From: Alphaproteobacteria bacterium
GTDB taxonomy: Bacteria > Pseudomonadota > Alphaproteobacteria > Rs-D84
Length of the DNA stretch: 5,583 nucleotides
NCBI GenBank assembly: GCA_024402755.1
Contig: JAKSTD010000038.1
Coordinates: 1-5,583, forward strand
Reading direction: 5' to 3'
This document shows, piece by piece, positions 1 through 5,475 of this stretch. The first letter of the stretch is position 1, and each line of letters opens with the position of its first letter. The notes beneath the pieces were generated by a model. It was not told the DNA's origin. It saw only the letters and a program-made list of their open reading frames with translations, and did not search any database. The position numbers and the translations under genes were made by a program.

Positions 1-447
1 GTTATTGTTGGACACAATGAACGCAGAACATAACAAAAAGAAACAAATGAAATTGTTCGTGAAAAGGAAACCATAGCAATAAAAAAAAACATTATTCCAA
101 TTATATGTGTCGGTGAAACGATGGAAGAAAAAAACGCAGGTCACACTATTGCGGTTATCAAAAAAATGTTGTTGGAAAGTATTCCAGAAAACGGCGAATA
201 TATTGTTGCTTATGAACCGCGGTGGGGTATTGGGAGTGGGCTTACCCCAACTGAATCCGAAATCATAACTGCGGTCAAGACAGTATTTGATGCCCTGCCC
301 AATCCAATGCCGATTTTATACGGCGGCAGTGTAAATGCGAATAACGCACAACGCATTGTATCTATTCCTTATGTTGATGGACTGCTAATCGGTGGTGCAT
401 CCTTGAAAAGTGAAACATTTTTACCTATAATAAAATCAATCGAATAA
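1..447 (+). pseudogene. tpiA: Triosephosphate isomerase, 3' part, interrupted by an in-frame stop
   Basis: This is the C-terminal half or more of triosephosphate isomerase, which interconverts dihydroxyacetone phosphate and glyceraldehyde 3-phosphate in cytosolic glycolysis. The frame enters at base 1 with VIVGHNERRT, the catalytic His region (GHSERR in most homologues, here Asn for Ser). CVGET follows at about 107-120. The catalytic Glu is codon 214-216 in AYEPRWGIGSG, the mobile loop 6. The phosphate-binding YGGSVN and the terminal GLLIGGASLK are present. The helical segment between CVGET and AYEP is a few residues shorter than in E. coli. Codon 31-33 is TAA where homologues have Tyr (E. 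coli GHSERRTYHKE). Identity resumes immediately after it, so this is a point change and not a frameshift. The longest open remainder starts at ATG 121 and lacks the His motif, so it would not be a working enzyme alone. The cause may be a real nonsense mutation or a sequence error. The 5' part lies outside the window. Confidence 0.9.
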
Positions 448-477
448 ACATATAATAAAAATAAATGGGTAAAAACT

Positions 478-1002
478 ATGGAAGAAAAAAAAGAAAATTT
501 ACAAGAATCAGAAATACAATCTGTATCAATTAACGAAGCAAAAGACAAAATATCTAACGATAACCAGACCGAAATTATCGAACAATTAAATAGTAAAATT
601 GTTGAATTAAACGATAAATATTTACGCACTGCGGCAGAATTGGAAAACACGCGTCGTCGTTCTGCACTGGATATTGAATCTGTATCACGCAATCGTGCAA
701 TGGGGGTCGCAGGAAAAATATTACCAGTTATGGATGCGGTTCAGTCCGCGTTAAAACATAACCCAGAAGATGCGGGTATCAAATCAATGGAAAAGGCATT
801 ACAAAACGCATTTGCACAAATTGGAATTACAAAAATAGAATCTGTTGGTGAAAAATTAAACCCGCAATTTCATAACGCGATTCAAATGGTTGATAAACCA
901 GACGATAAGACAGCAACTAACACAATCGTTGAAGAATTACAAAGTGGATATATGTTCGGTGATACAGTCCTTCGCACCGCAATGGTTGTCGTGTCGAAAT
1001 AA
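478..1002 (+). CDS. grpE: GrpE, nucleotide exchange factor of DnaK
   Basis: This cytosolic cochaperone releases ADP from DnaK (Hsp70) and resets its substrate cycle. The 174-residue product is at the short end for the family. Residues 1-30 are an acidic, polar, probably disordered tail. Residues 31-70 form the long dimerising helix with the typical KYLRTAAELENTRRR stretch. Residues 75-115 form the helical bundle, with ILPVMDAVQSAL. Residues 118-174 are the beta domain that contacts DnaK, with LNPQFHNAIQM and the closing VEELQSGYMFGDTVLRTAMV. Small departures from consensus are HNA for HEA and VLRTA for VLRPA. The ATG lies 30 bp after the tpiA stop, so the two genes may be cotranscribed. No clear Shine-Dalgarno sequence is visible, only a weak GGG about 8 bp upstream. 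dnaK, dnaJ and hrcA, frequent neighbours elsewhere, are not in the window. Confidence 0.95.
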   Translation: MEEKKENLQESEIQSVSINEAKDKISNDNQTEIIEQLNSKIVELNDKYLRTAAELENTRRRSALDIESVSRNRAMGVAGKILPVMDAVQSALKHNPEDAGIKSMEKALQNAFAQIGITKIESVGEKLNPQFHNAIQMVDKPDDKTATNTIVEELQSGYMFGDTVLRTAMVVVSK

Positions 1003-1228
1003 TTTAAATAATGTGAAACTTGTCCCCCGAAGTTTTAACGAAGGGGGATGGTCGTTGTATCGAAATGAGATTTCATCCATATCTATAAATTTTTATACAT
1101 GCGTTGGCGAAAACCGGCAGTTTGAAAAACTGTCGTAGCACACGAATAAGCACACACAGAAGAACAAGTATCTACTTCTTCTTCAAAAAACAACCAATTT
1201 GTGGATGAAACATAACAATCTTCAAGAG
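1003..1228. other. Intergenic spacer with clustered inverted repeats
   Basis: This 226-bp spacer separates the convergent 3' ends of grpE and the methyltransferase gene. I find no credible gene. It contains several small potential hairpins. The first pairs TCCCCC (1023-1028) with GGGGGA (1043-1048) around a 14-base loop. The second is GAAAT/ATTTC at 1062-1074. The third is a weak TATAAA/TTTATA at 1084-1097. The fourth is a 9-bp stem with one G-T pair at 1115-1135. The last is a bulged AGAAGA...TCTTCT stem at about 1158-1182. Read on the minus strand, the 1115-1135 hairpin is followed by GTTTTC, so it could be a weak terminator for the methyltransferase gene. A structured RNA or an interspersed repeat is possible, but I do not recognise a family. 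Confidence 0.4.
1115..1135 (-). terminator. Possible weak terminator of the methyltransferase gene
   Basis: The sequence folds into a 9-bp stem (one G-T pair) with a 3-base loop. On the minus strand it is followed by GTTTTC, a short and interrupted T tract. It lies 93 bp beyond the methyltransferase stop codon at 1229-1231. The stem is good but the T run is poor, so the call is tentative. Confidence 0.25.
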
Positions 1229-2164
1229 TTATTTCTCAAACACACTAAATATTTCCCAATGCGATGCACCAACAAACTGGTCAACAGGAATCGCAACAGT
1301 CATTTTATAATCACCATGTTCCAAAATACCTTTGTCCCGAATAAAAGTGTTTGGATTACACGAAACATATATAATCTTTTTCACATTTGATTTAGCCAAT
1401 TCCCGAGATTGTGCATCTGCGCCATTCCGCGGCGGGTCCATTATAACCACATCATAATTATTTAATTGTTTTATTGTTAACGGCTTTTTAAACAAATCGC
1501 GTGTGATTCCGTTTCCAAATATATCAAAACCTGTTGCATTTGTTGCATACGTAAAACTTCCCAAACCACAAAACAAATCTGCAACTTTTCTAGCACCACC
1601 GACATAATTTACAACCAAATCACGCAATATTTGTTCGGTCTCGATTGTTGGTTGTAAAAACGCGCGCGGTGGATAATGCAATATTTTATCGTTAAATTTT
1701 ATTTCAGGTTCTGTGTATTTCCGTACGATTTTATCGTTCCAAACAAACCTGATTATTTGTGGTGGCAATTTATCAACAGATGCCTTAAATTCCGCAGAAA
1801 AATGCGGAACGACACTATCAACAACCACATCAATTCCGTTTTCACATTTTGTTATTAAAACACTGCCCGAACCAGACCAAGGTAATTTCGCAACAGATGA
1901 CAAAACATCATTTATTTCTGGAACAATATTTGGACAGTTTATTATATCAATAATATCTTTGCTTTGTTTTTTAAAGAAACCAAAATGCCCATCAACAAAA
2001 GCGAAATCAGCGCGTCTTCGTTGCCCCGCCCCGCCCCAAATCGCATCATCTGTGTAATCTAAATTTGGCAACACAGACAATTTTTCATCGCGATATTTTT
2101 CATCAGAAAAATCATATCTGCATCCGCCACAAAGATTAAAAAATGGACATTTTTTTGTTTTCAT
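1229..2164 (-). CDS. RlmD/TrmA-family 23S rRNA (uracil-C5)-methyltransferase, Fe-S type
   Basis: This is a class I SAM-dependent enzyme of COG2265, predicted to methylate C5 of a uridine, most likely in 23S rRNA (RlmD-like). From ATG 2164 it has 311 residues. Four Cys fit the family 4Fe-4S site: C6, C12 and C15 in CPFFNLCGGC, and C77 in INCPNI. FLQ at 169-171 matches the conserved Phe-x-Gln. DLFCGLGSFT at 196-205 is SAM motif I, DPPR at 243-246 is motif IV, C269 in YVSCNPNTF is the catalytic nucleophile, and E304 in SHWE is the likely general base. The N-terminal TRAM domain of E. coli RlmD is absent. The stretch between motif I and DPPR is about 24 residues shorter than I recall for E. coli RlmD. 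A TTG at 2200 would add 12 residues, but the predicted promoter lies inside that extension and its start point coincides with ATG 2164, which I prefer. It is divergent from lpxI. The exact target base is not decided by sequence. Confidence 0.88.
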   Translation of the reverse strand: MKTKKCPFFNLCGGCRYDFSDEKYRDEKLSVLPNLDYTDDAIWGGAGQRRRADFAFVDGHFGFFKKQSKDIIDIINCPNIVPEINDVLSSVAKLPWSGSGSVLITKCENGIDVVVDSVVPHFSAEFKASVDKLPPQIIRFVWNDKIVRKYTEPEIKFNDKILHYPPRAFLQPTIETEQILRDLVVNYVGGARKVADLFCGLGSFTYATNATGFDIFGNGITRDLFKKPLTIKQLNNYDVVIMDPPRNGADAQSRELAKSNVKKIIYVSCNPNTFIRDKGILEHGDYKMTVAIPVDQFVGASHWEIFSVFEK

Positions 2165-2170
2165 ATTTTT

Positions 2171-2200
2171 ATCATAACATAAAATCTTTCTTGATTCCAA
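2171..2200 (-). promoter_or_regulatory. Promoter of the methyltransferase gene, predicted leaderless
   Basis: On the minus strand, TTGGAA (2200-2195, 4 of 6 to TTGACA) and TATGAT (2176-2171, 5 of 6 to TATAAT) are separated by 18 bp. Six bases separate the -10 box from ATG 2164, so transcription should begin at or next to the A of the start codon. There is no room for a Shine-Dalgarno sequence, implying a leaderless message. Its -35 box overlaps the -35 box of the lpxI promoter by two bases. Confidence 0.55.
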
Positions 2201-2219
2201 TTTGTTTTAAAATTATCAT
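2191..2219 (+). promoter_or_regulatory. Promoter of lpxI, predicted leaderless
   Basis: TTGATT (2191-2196, 4 of 6 to the -35 consensus) and TATCAT (2214-2219, 5 of 6 to the -10 consensus) are separated by exactly 17 bp. Six bases follow before ATG 2226, placing the predicted start of transcription on the start codon. No Shine-Dalgarno sequence is present. The geometry mirrors that of the divergent methyltransferase promoter. Confidence 0.6.
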
Positions 2220-2225
2220 ATACTT

Positions 2226-3044
2226 ATGAAAAAAAATACAGATAAAAAGATTGCTTTGTTTTGTGGCGCGCTGTCGTTGCCTTTTTTAACGCGCGATGCA
2301 TTGCGCAAACACGGATGGGATGTTTTTGTTATCGGACTTAAAAACTTTTACGATCCGAAATTAAACCCAGACCTTGTTATACGCCTTGGCGGTGGCGGAA
2401 CAGCGGCACGCGAATGCAAGAAACGCGGAATAAAGAAACTCACTTTTGTCGGCGCGTTGGGACATGTGAATTTGTCTGATATACGACCTGACCTTTGGTC
2501 GATATCTGTATTATTAAGTGTTTTAAAACATCAACGGGGGTACGATTCTATGGCTGTTGCTTTTAACAAGGCGCTTGAATCGCGCGGATATGAAATTGTT
2601 GCCGCGCAAGATTTGGCACCAGAACTAACTTTTGAAAAACCTGGAATTCAAACAAAAACGAAACCATCAAAATCTGATTTGCACGATATTGAACGCGCAA
2701 TTCAGGTTTCACACACCATTGGTATCGAAGACATTGGTGCTTCGGTGGTTGTTGATAAACAAGTTATCGCTGTCGAAGCCGCAGAAGGAACCGCAAATAT
2801 GTTAAAACGCGTTGTAGATATGCGCAAAAACAGAAAGAAAACTGGCGGTGTATTTGCAAAAATGACAAAACCAGGTCAAGACTTACGTATCGATATACCT
2901 GCGATTGGTGTTGATACTGTGCGCGCGGTGGCGGCGGCAAAATTACATGGAATTGTCGTAAACGCGAAAACTTGTTTTGTGATTGATAAAGACGCGGTAT
3001 TGACTGCCGCGAACAAGGCAAAAATATTTATCAAGGCAATATAA
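2226..3044 (+). CDS. lpxI: UDP-2,3-diacylglucosamine pyrophosphatase LpxI
   Basis: LpxI hydrolyses UDP-2,3-diacylglucosamine to lipid X (2,3-diacylglucosamine 1-phosphate) and UMP, the step of lipid A synthesis done by LpxH in E. coli. It acts on the cytosolic side of the inner membrane. The 272 residues match the family length. An N-terminal Rossmann-like domain starts at KIALFCGALSLP (8-19), followed by FVGALGHVNLSDIRPD (74-89). The C-terminal catalytic domain contains DIERAIQVSHTIGIEDIGAS (154-173), AVEAAEGTANML (182-193) and QDLRIDIPAIGVDTV (218-232). D223 in RIDIP aligns with the Asp reported as catalytic in Caulobacter LpxI. Two departures from what I remember as consensus are the N-terminal Gly-rich GGGALP loop, here CGALSLP, and EGTD, here EGTA. 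It stands apart from the lpxD-fabZ-lpxA-lpxB cluster in which alphaproteobacterial lpxI often lies. It has its own promoter, which fixes ATG 2226 as a leaderless start. Confidence 0.92.
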   Translation: MKKNTDKKIALFCGALSLPFLTRDALRKHGWDVFVIGLKNFYDPKLNPDLVIRLGGGGTAARECKKRGIKKLTFVGALGHVNLSDIRPDLWSISVLLSVLKHQRGYDSMAVAFNKALESRGYEIVAAQDLAPELTFEKPGIQTKTKPSKSDLHDIERAIQVSHTIGIEDIGASVVVDKQVIAVEAAEGTANMLKRVVDMRKNRKKTGGVFAKMTKPGQDLRIDIPAIGVDTVRAVAAAKLHGIVVNAKTCFVIDKDAVLTAANKAKIFIKAI

Positions 3045-3125
3045 ATCAACACAACATCTCCCACATTGTCCAATAATACGCAGAATTTTGCGGTATCCAA
3101 CCATAATCTGTGGTATTAAATGCAC

Positions 3126-3154
3126 TTGCTTTTTACAACCAAACTTCTTATAAT
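3126..3154 (+). promoter_or_regulatory. Promoter of the surface protein gene
   Basis: TTGCTT (3126-3131, three of six to the -35 consensus, with the strong TTG intact) and a perfect TATAAT (3149-3154) are separated by 17 bp. The predicted start near 3161 gives a 5' leader of roughly 44 bases that contains GGAGAGGA at 3185-3192. In contrast to lpxI, this gene has a conventional leader. Confidence 0.6.
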
Positions 3155-3184
3155 CATAACGGCTAGTTCAAGGTAATCAATTTT

Positions 3185-3192
3185 GGAGAGGA
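3185..3192 (+). promoter_or_regulatory. Ribosome binding site of the surface protein gene
   Basis: GGAGAGGA lies 12 bases before ATG 3205. The spacing is slightly long, but the match to the anti-Shine-Dalgarno sequence is good and no other start in this frame fits it, so it supports ATG 3205. Confidence 0.55.
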
Positions 3193-3204
3193 ACGGATAT
3201 TTTT

Positions 3205-4506
3205 ATGCGTAAATGGCGGTATCTAATTTTCGTACACTTACGTTGCGTGCATACTTTGGTTGCAACATTGATGTTGTGTGCAATAAATGCTGCTGGTGCC
3301 TGCGATGCGAACCAAATTACCTTGCCTGACAATTCCTGTATAGATGTAAAATTTACCATTACTGTCAAACCAAAAACAAAAAACACAGAAATATCTTTTA
3401 GTATCAGCGCCATGGGGACATTTTACGTTGATTGGGGGGATAATCAATCTGATTCTATTGAAACCATTCCGCGCAATAATACCACCGTGGCACCATACAG
3501 CCATACATATTCTAGCACTGGTCCTTTCGATATACGAATTGGTGGATTGGCCACGGGTTATGCTGATGGACAAACAACTGCTGCTATTTCATTCATGACA
3601 TCTAATGTAAACAAAAATTTTTTTACCGAAATAAGTGGCGATTTGTCTGCTATATTTCCTGTTCTGGGTGCTACAGATGATTTGCGACCAAGATTTTACA
3701 GAACGTTTTATAATTGCAACAAAATAAAATCTATCCCTGAAAATTTATTTCGTGGAATAACGAGCGCATATAATTACACTTTTTATCAAACTTTTTATCA
3801 ATGCTCGGCATTATCTGGATTTATTCCGCCATCTGCATTCGGTGGATTGATTCAAAACGGTCATCCATACGGAACACAAATGATGGCCAGTATGTTTGCA
3901 AACACGGCATTGGACACATCTTGTTCGGGCGACAATCATCGTCAATATATAACCGGATATGAATCATACTGGAATTCCAAGGTATCATGTGGAACCAGAT
4001 ACGCAATTACGTATGTATTGAATGGCGGAACAAATTATGCGCTTAATAATTGCGCCATGTCCCAAACCATACCGATTTACACAATTACCCCCCAAACATT
4101 TTATGCGAAATGGACACCTGTATCTGGAACGTTGTGTAGCGGTGGATATTACCGCAACAATGATGTGTGTGTTGCTGTTGGGGCTGGGTATTGGTCTGAA
4201 AACAACAGCGATATTCGCACACAATGCCCGACTGGTTTAACGACCATAGGATACGGATTGGGCGCAGACAGTTCCCACGATTGCGGATCTGAATTACATA
4301 TAGGGACACACACGATATACTTGCGACAAAATCGACAAACAGCACACACATTAAATGTTCAAATTGGCAACACGATTTATTATGCCAATATGTCACCTAC
4401 AGATATCAAAATGAGTGATAATATTGATAATTATCTCAAAGTAAACGTTGACGGAATTGTGTATTCTATATATGATGACAGCGGCGAAGAATATACCAAC
4501 CAATAA
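3205..4506 (+). CDS. Secreted mosaic surface protein with BspA-like repeats
   Basis: No specific function is recognisable in this 433-residue exported protein, which is probably cell-surface. Residues 1-32 are a signal peptide: basic start (MRKWR), hydrophobic core and an Ala-rich end (INAAGA) before C33. Residues 71-114 resemble a PKD-like beta-sandwich, with FYVDWGDN and a YSHTYSSTGPFDIRI strand. Residues 164-240 carry about three BspA-like (DUF285-type) units: TFYNCNKIKSIPENLF, TFYQCSALSGFIPPSAF and the shorter SMFANTALDTSC. Residues 266-303 begin ITYVLNGGTN and end FYAKW, the two ends of a Listeria-Bacteroides-type repeat without its middle. Residues 311-360 are Cys-rich, with C311, C322, C341 and C360. 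Residues 363-426 form a distinct C-terminal module with LHIGTHTIYLR, YYANMS and YSIYDDS. Cysteines in the exported part suggest disulfides. It has its own promoter and a bidirectional terminator. Adhesion or host contact is a guess from the repeat types. Confidence 0.75.
   Translation: MRKWRYLIFVHLRCVHTLVATLMLCAINAAGACDANQITLPDNSCIDVKFTITVKPKTKNTEISFSISAMGTFYVDWGDNQSDSIETIPRNNTTVAPYSHTYSSTGPFDIRIGGLATGYADGQTTAAISFMTSNVNKNFFTEISGDLSAIFPVLGATDDLRPRFYRTFYNCNKIKSIPENLFRGITSAYNYTFYQTFYQCSALSGFIPPSAFGGLIQNGHPYGTQMMASMFANTALDTSCSGDNHRQYITGYESYWNSKVSCGTRYAITYVLNGGTNYALNNCAMSQTIPIYTITPQTFYAKWTPVSGTLCSGGYYRNNDVCVAVGAGYWSENNSDIRTQCPTGLTTIGYGLGADSSHDCGSELHIGTHTIYLRQNRQTAHTLNVQIGNTIYYANMSPTDIKMSDNIDNYLKVNVDGIVYSIYDDSGEEYTNQ
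3778..3801 (+). repeat. Perfect 12-bp tandem duplication inside the surface protein gene
   Basis: ACTTTTTATCAA occurs twice in direct succession at 3778-3789 and 3790-3801. In frame it encodes TFYQ-TFYQ just before the Cys of the second BspA-like unit. The length is a multiple of three, so gain or loss of a copy keeps the frame. Confidence 0.9.
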
Positions 4507-4542
4507 AAAACCGCGCGATTAAACTTGATGAAATTTCAACAT

Positions 4543-4570
4543 AAAAAAAACCGCCAAATTGGCGGTTTTT
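4543..4570. terminator. Bidirectional hairpin terminator between convergent genes
   Basis: AAAAACCGCCAA (4546-4557) pairs perfectly with TTGGCGGTTTTT (4559-4570). The practical hairpin has a CCGCC/GGCGG core and an A/T loop. On the + strand it ends in TTTTT, for the surface protein gene that stops at 4506. On the minus strand it ends in eight T (4550-4543), for the FKBP gene that stops at 4585. The longer T run suggests stronger action on the minus strand. Confidence 0.9.
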
Positions 4571-4584
4571 GATTTTGATATATT

Positions 4585-4908
4585 TTATTTTTGGATGTCT
4601 TTGATTGTGACTTTGAACACAACATCTTTGCCAGCCAAATTTGGAACATAATTTTGTGGGAAAGTAATGTTAACATCACGTGTTTCGCCAACCTTGGCCC
4701 CGATTAATTGTTCTTCGAAACCTGGGACAAAAGTGCCGCTGCCCAATTTCAAAGAATAATCTGTTGCTGTTCCACCAGCAAATTGTTCTTCACCCAAAAA
4801 TCCAGCAAAATCAATAACGACTGTATCGCCGTTCTTTGCTGTCTTTTCACAACCTGCCGCTAACATAGCAACACCACACAAAGCCATTACACCCATAACT
4901 TTTTTCAT
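4585..4908 (-). CDS. FKBP-type peptidyl-prolyl isomerase lipoprotein, trigger-factor-like
   Basis: This 107-residue protein is predicted to catalyse cis-trans isomerisation of prolyl bonds in proteins of the cell envelope. Residues 1-19 are a lipoprotein signal peptide (MKKVMG start, hydrophobic core) with lipobox LAAG before C20. Glu follows the Cys, so inner-membrane retention by Asp at +2 is not indicated. Residues 26-105 are a single FKBP domain whose sequence follows the trigger factor prolyl isomerase domain more than FkpA or SlyD: GDTVVIDFAGFLG, FAGGTATDYSLKLGSG, FVPGFEEQLIGAKVGE, ITFPQNYVPNLAGKDVVFKV. Neither the ribosome-binding nor the C-terminal chaperone domain of trigger factor is present. 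AGGAG (4920-4916 on the minus strand) lies 7 bases before ATG 4908 and fixes the start. It begins 21 bp after the stop of the upstream lipoprotein gene, so the two probably form an operon. Confidence 0.88.
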   Translation of the reverse strand: MKKVMGVMALCGVAMLAAGCEKTAKNGDTVVIDFAGFLGEEQFAGGTATDYSLKLGSGTFVPGFEEQLIGAKVGETRDVNITFPQNYVPNLAGKDVVFKVTIKDIQK

Positions 4909-4929
4909 TTTTTTACTCCTTTTTGTTTG

Positions 4930-5475
4930 TTATTGATTGTAAACACACCTAAATCCATATTCACGCATTGCGACCCCTTCGGATTCAACACGATAGTCAA
5001 AAAATGTTGTTGGCCGCATCACTTCGAACGAAGGACGATCATAAATAATTACAATACTTTCTGTATTACGACCACACACACGTTTCATTTCATAATCAGC
5101 AACACGCGCCAAAACAGTCCGCATATCTGCATCAACATCTTTGCCGTCTGCACTTTGCATATAGCGAAGACGCATTTCACGAACCTCTGTATCCCCCAGC
5201 AAGATTTCGACACGCACCATTGCCCCCTTATATTCTTGCCATCTGGTTTCTTTGCGCGCAGTATTCCAACGATTCGAAGATTCTGTTCTTTCCGCCATTG
5301 TCTTTGGTTGATACGAATCGATTTCAGCATATTCATTTTCATCAGTTATATATTCTTTTGTGGTTTCATTATATACCTCTGAGGTAATTTTGCCGTAAAA
5401 ACCGCCATCATTCGATGCACACGCACCAAGCAACAACCCAAAAGCCAAACAATAAAATATAGATTTTTTCCAAAT
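4930..5475 (-). CDS. Lipoprotein of unknown function, possible ATT start
   Basis: I recognise no family. Read from ATT 5475-5473 the product has 181 residues and opens IWKKSIFYCLAFGLLLGAC, a complete lipoprotein signal peptide with two Lys, a hydrophobic core and lipobox LLGA before C19. The frame is closed by TAA at 5481-5479, so no ATG, GTG or other common start lies further upstream. The first common start is TTG 5448, which leaves only nine residues before the lipobox Cys and no basic N-region, so I consider it too short, although automatic annotation would choose it. The mature part is charged and polar. It has Arg- and Glu-rich stretches around RWNTARKETRWQEYKGAMVR and ends in a beta-like segment with two Cys (MKRVCGRN and YGFRCVYNQ) that could form a disulfide. 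It is predicted to be anchored in the envelope and cotranscribed with the FKBP lipoprotein, which may help fold it or its partners. That link is inference. Confidence 0.7.
   Translation of the reverse strand: MWKKSIFYCLAFGLLLGACASNDGGFYGKITSEVYNETTKEYITDENEYAEIDSYQPKTMAERTESSNRWNTARKETRWQEYKGAMVRVEILLGDTEVREMRLRYMQSADGKDVDADMRTVLARVADYEMKRVCGRNTESIVIIYDRPSFEVMRPTTFFDYRVESEGVAMREYGFRCVYNQ

Noticed and set aside
31..33. Reassignment of TAA to Tyr as explanation of the tpiA stop
   Set aside because: Every other gene in the window ends in TAA, and no internal TAA occurs in them. A nonsense change or sequence error is simpler.
451..456. TATAAT between tpiA and grpE as a grpE promoter
   Set aside because: The hexamer is perfect, but no -35-like sequence lies 16-18 bp upstream, and in AT-rich DNA such hexamers are common by chance. 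Cotranscription with tpiA is as likely.
890..1138. An 82-codon open frame overlapping the end of grpE and running into the spacer
   Set aside because: It starts inside grpE in another frame, has no ribosome binding site, and its product shows no recognisable domain. It is most likely chance.
1010..1140. tmRNA, SRP RNA or tRNA in the spacer after grpE
   Set aside because: No GGTTCGAATCC-like T arm, no CCA end, no SRP core motif and no tag reading frame are visible.
3074..3096. Hairpin after lpxI (ATACGCA with TGCGGTAT) as a terminator
   Set aside because: The stem is bulged and no T tract follows on either strand.
4927..5382. A 151-codon + strand open frame opposite the lipoprotein gene
   Set aside because: It is the antisense of the lipoprotein gene. 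The translation is rich in Cys, His, Phe and Ile in a chance-like way and has no ribosome binding site, whereas the minus strand has a lipobox and a downstream operon partner.
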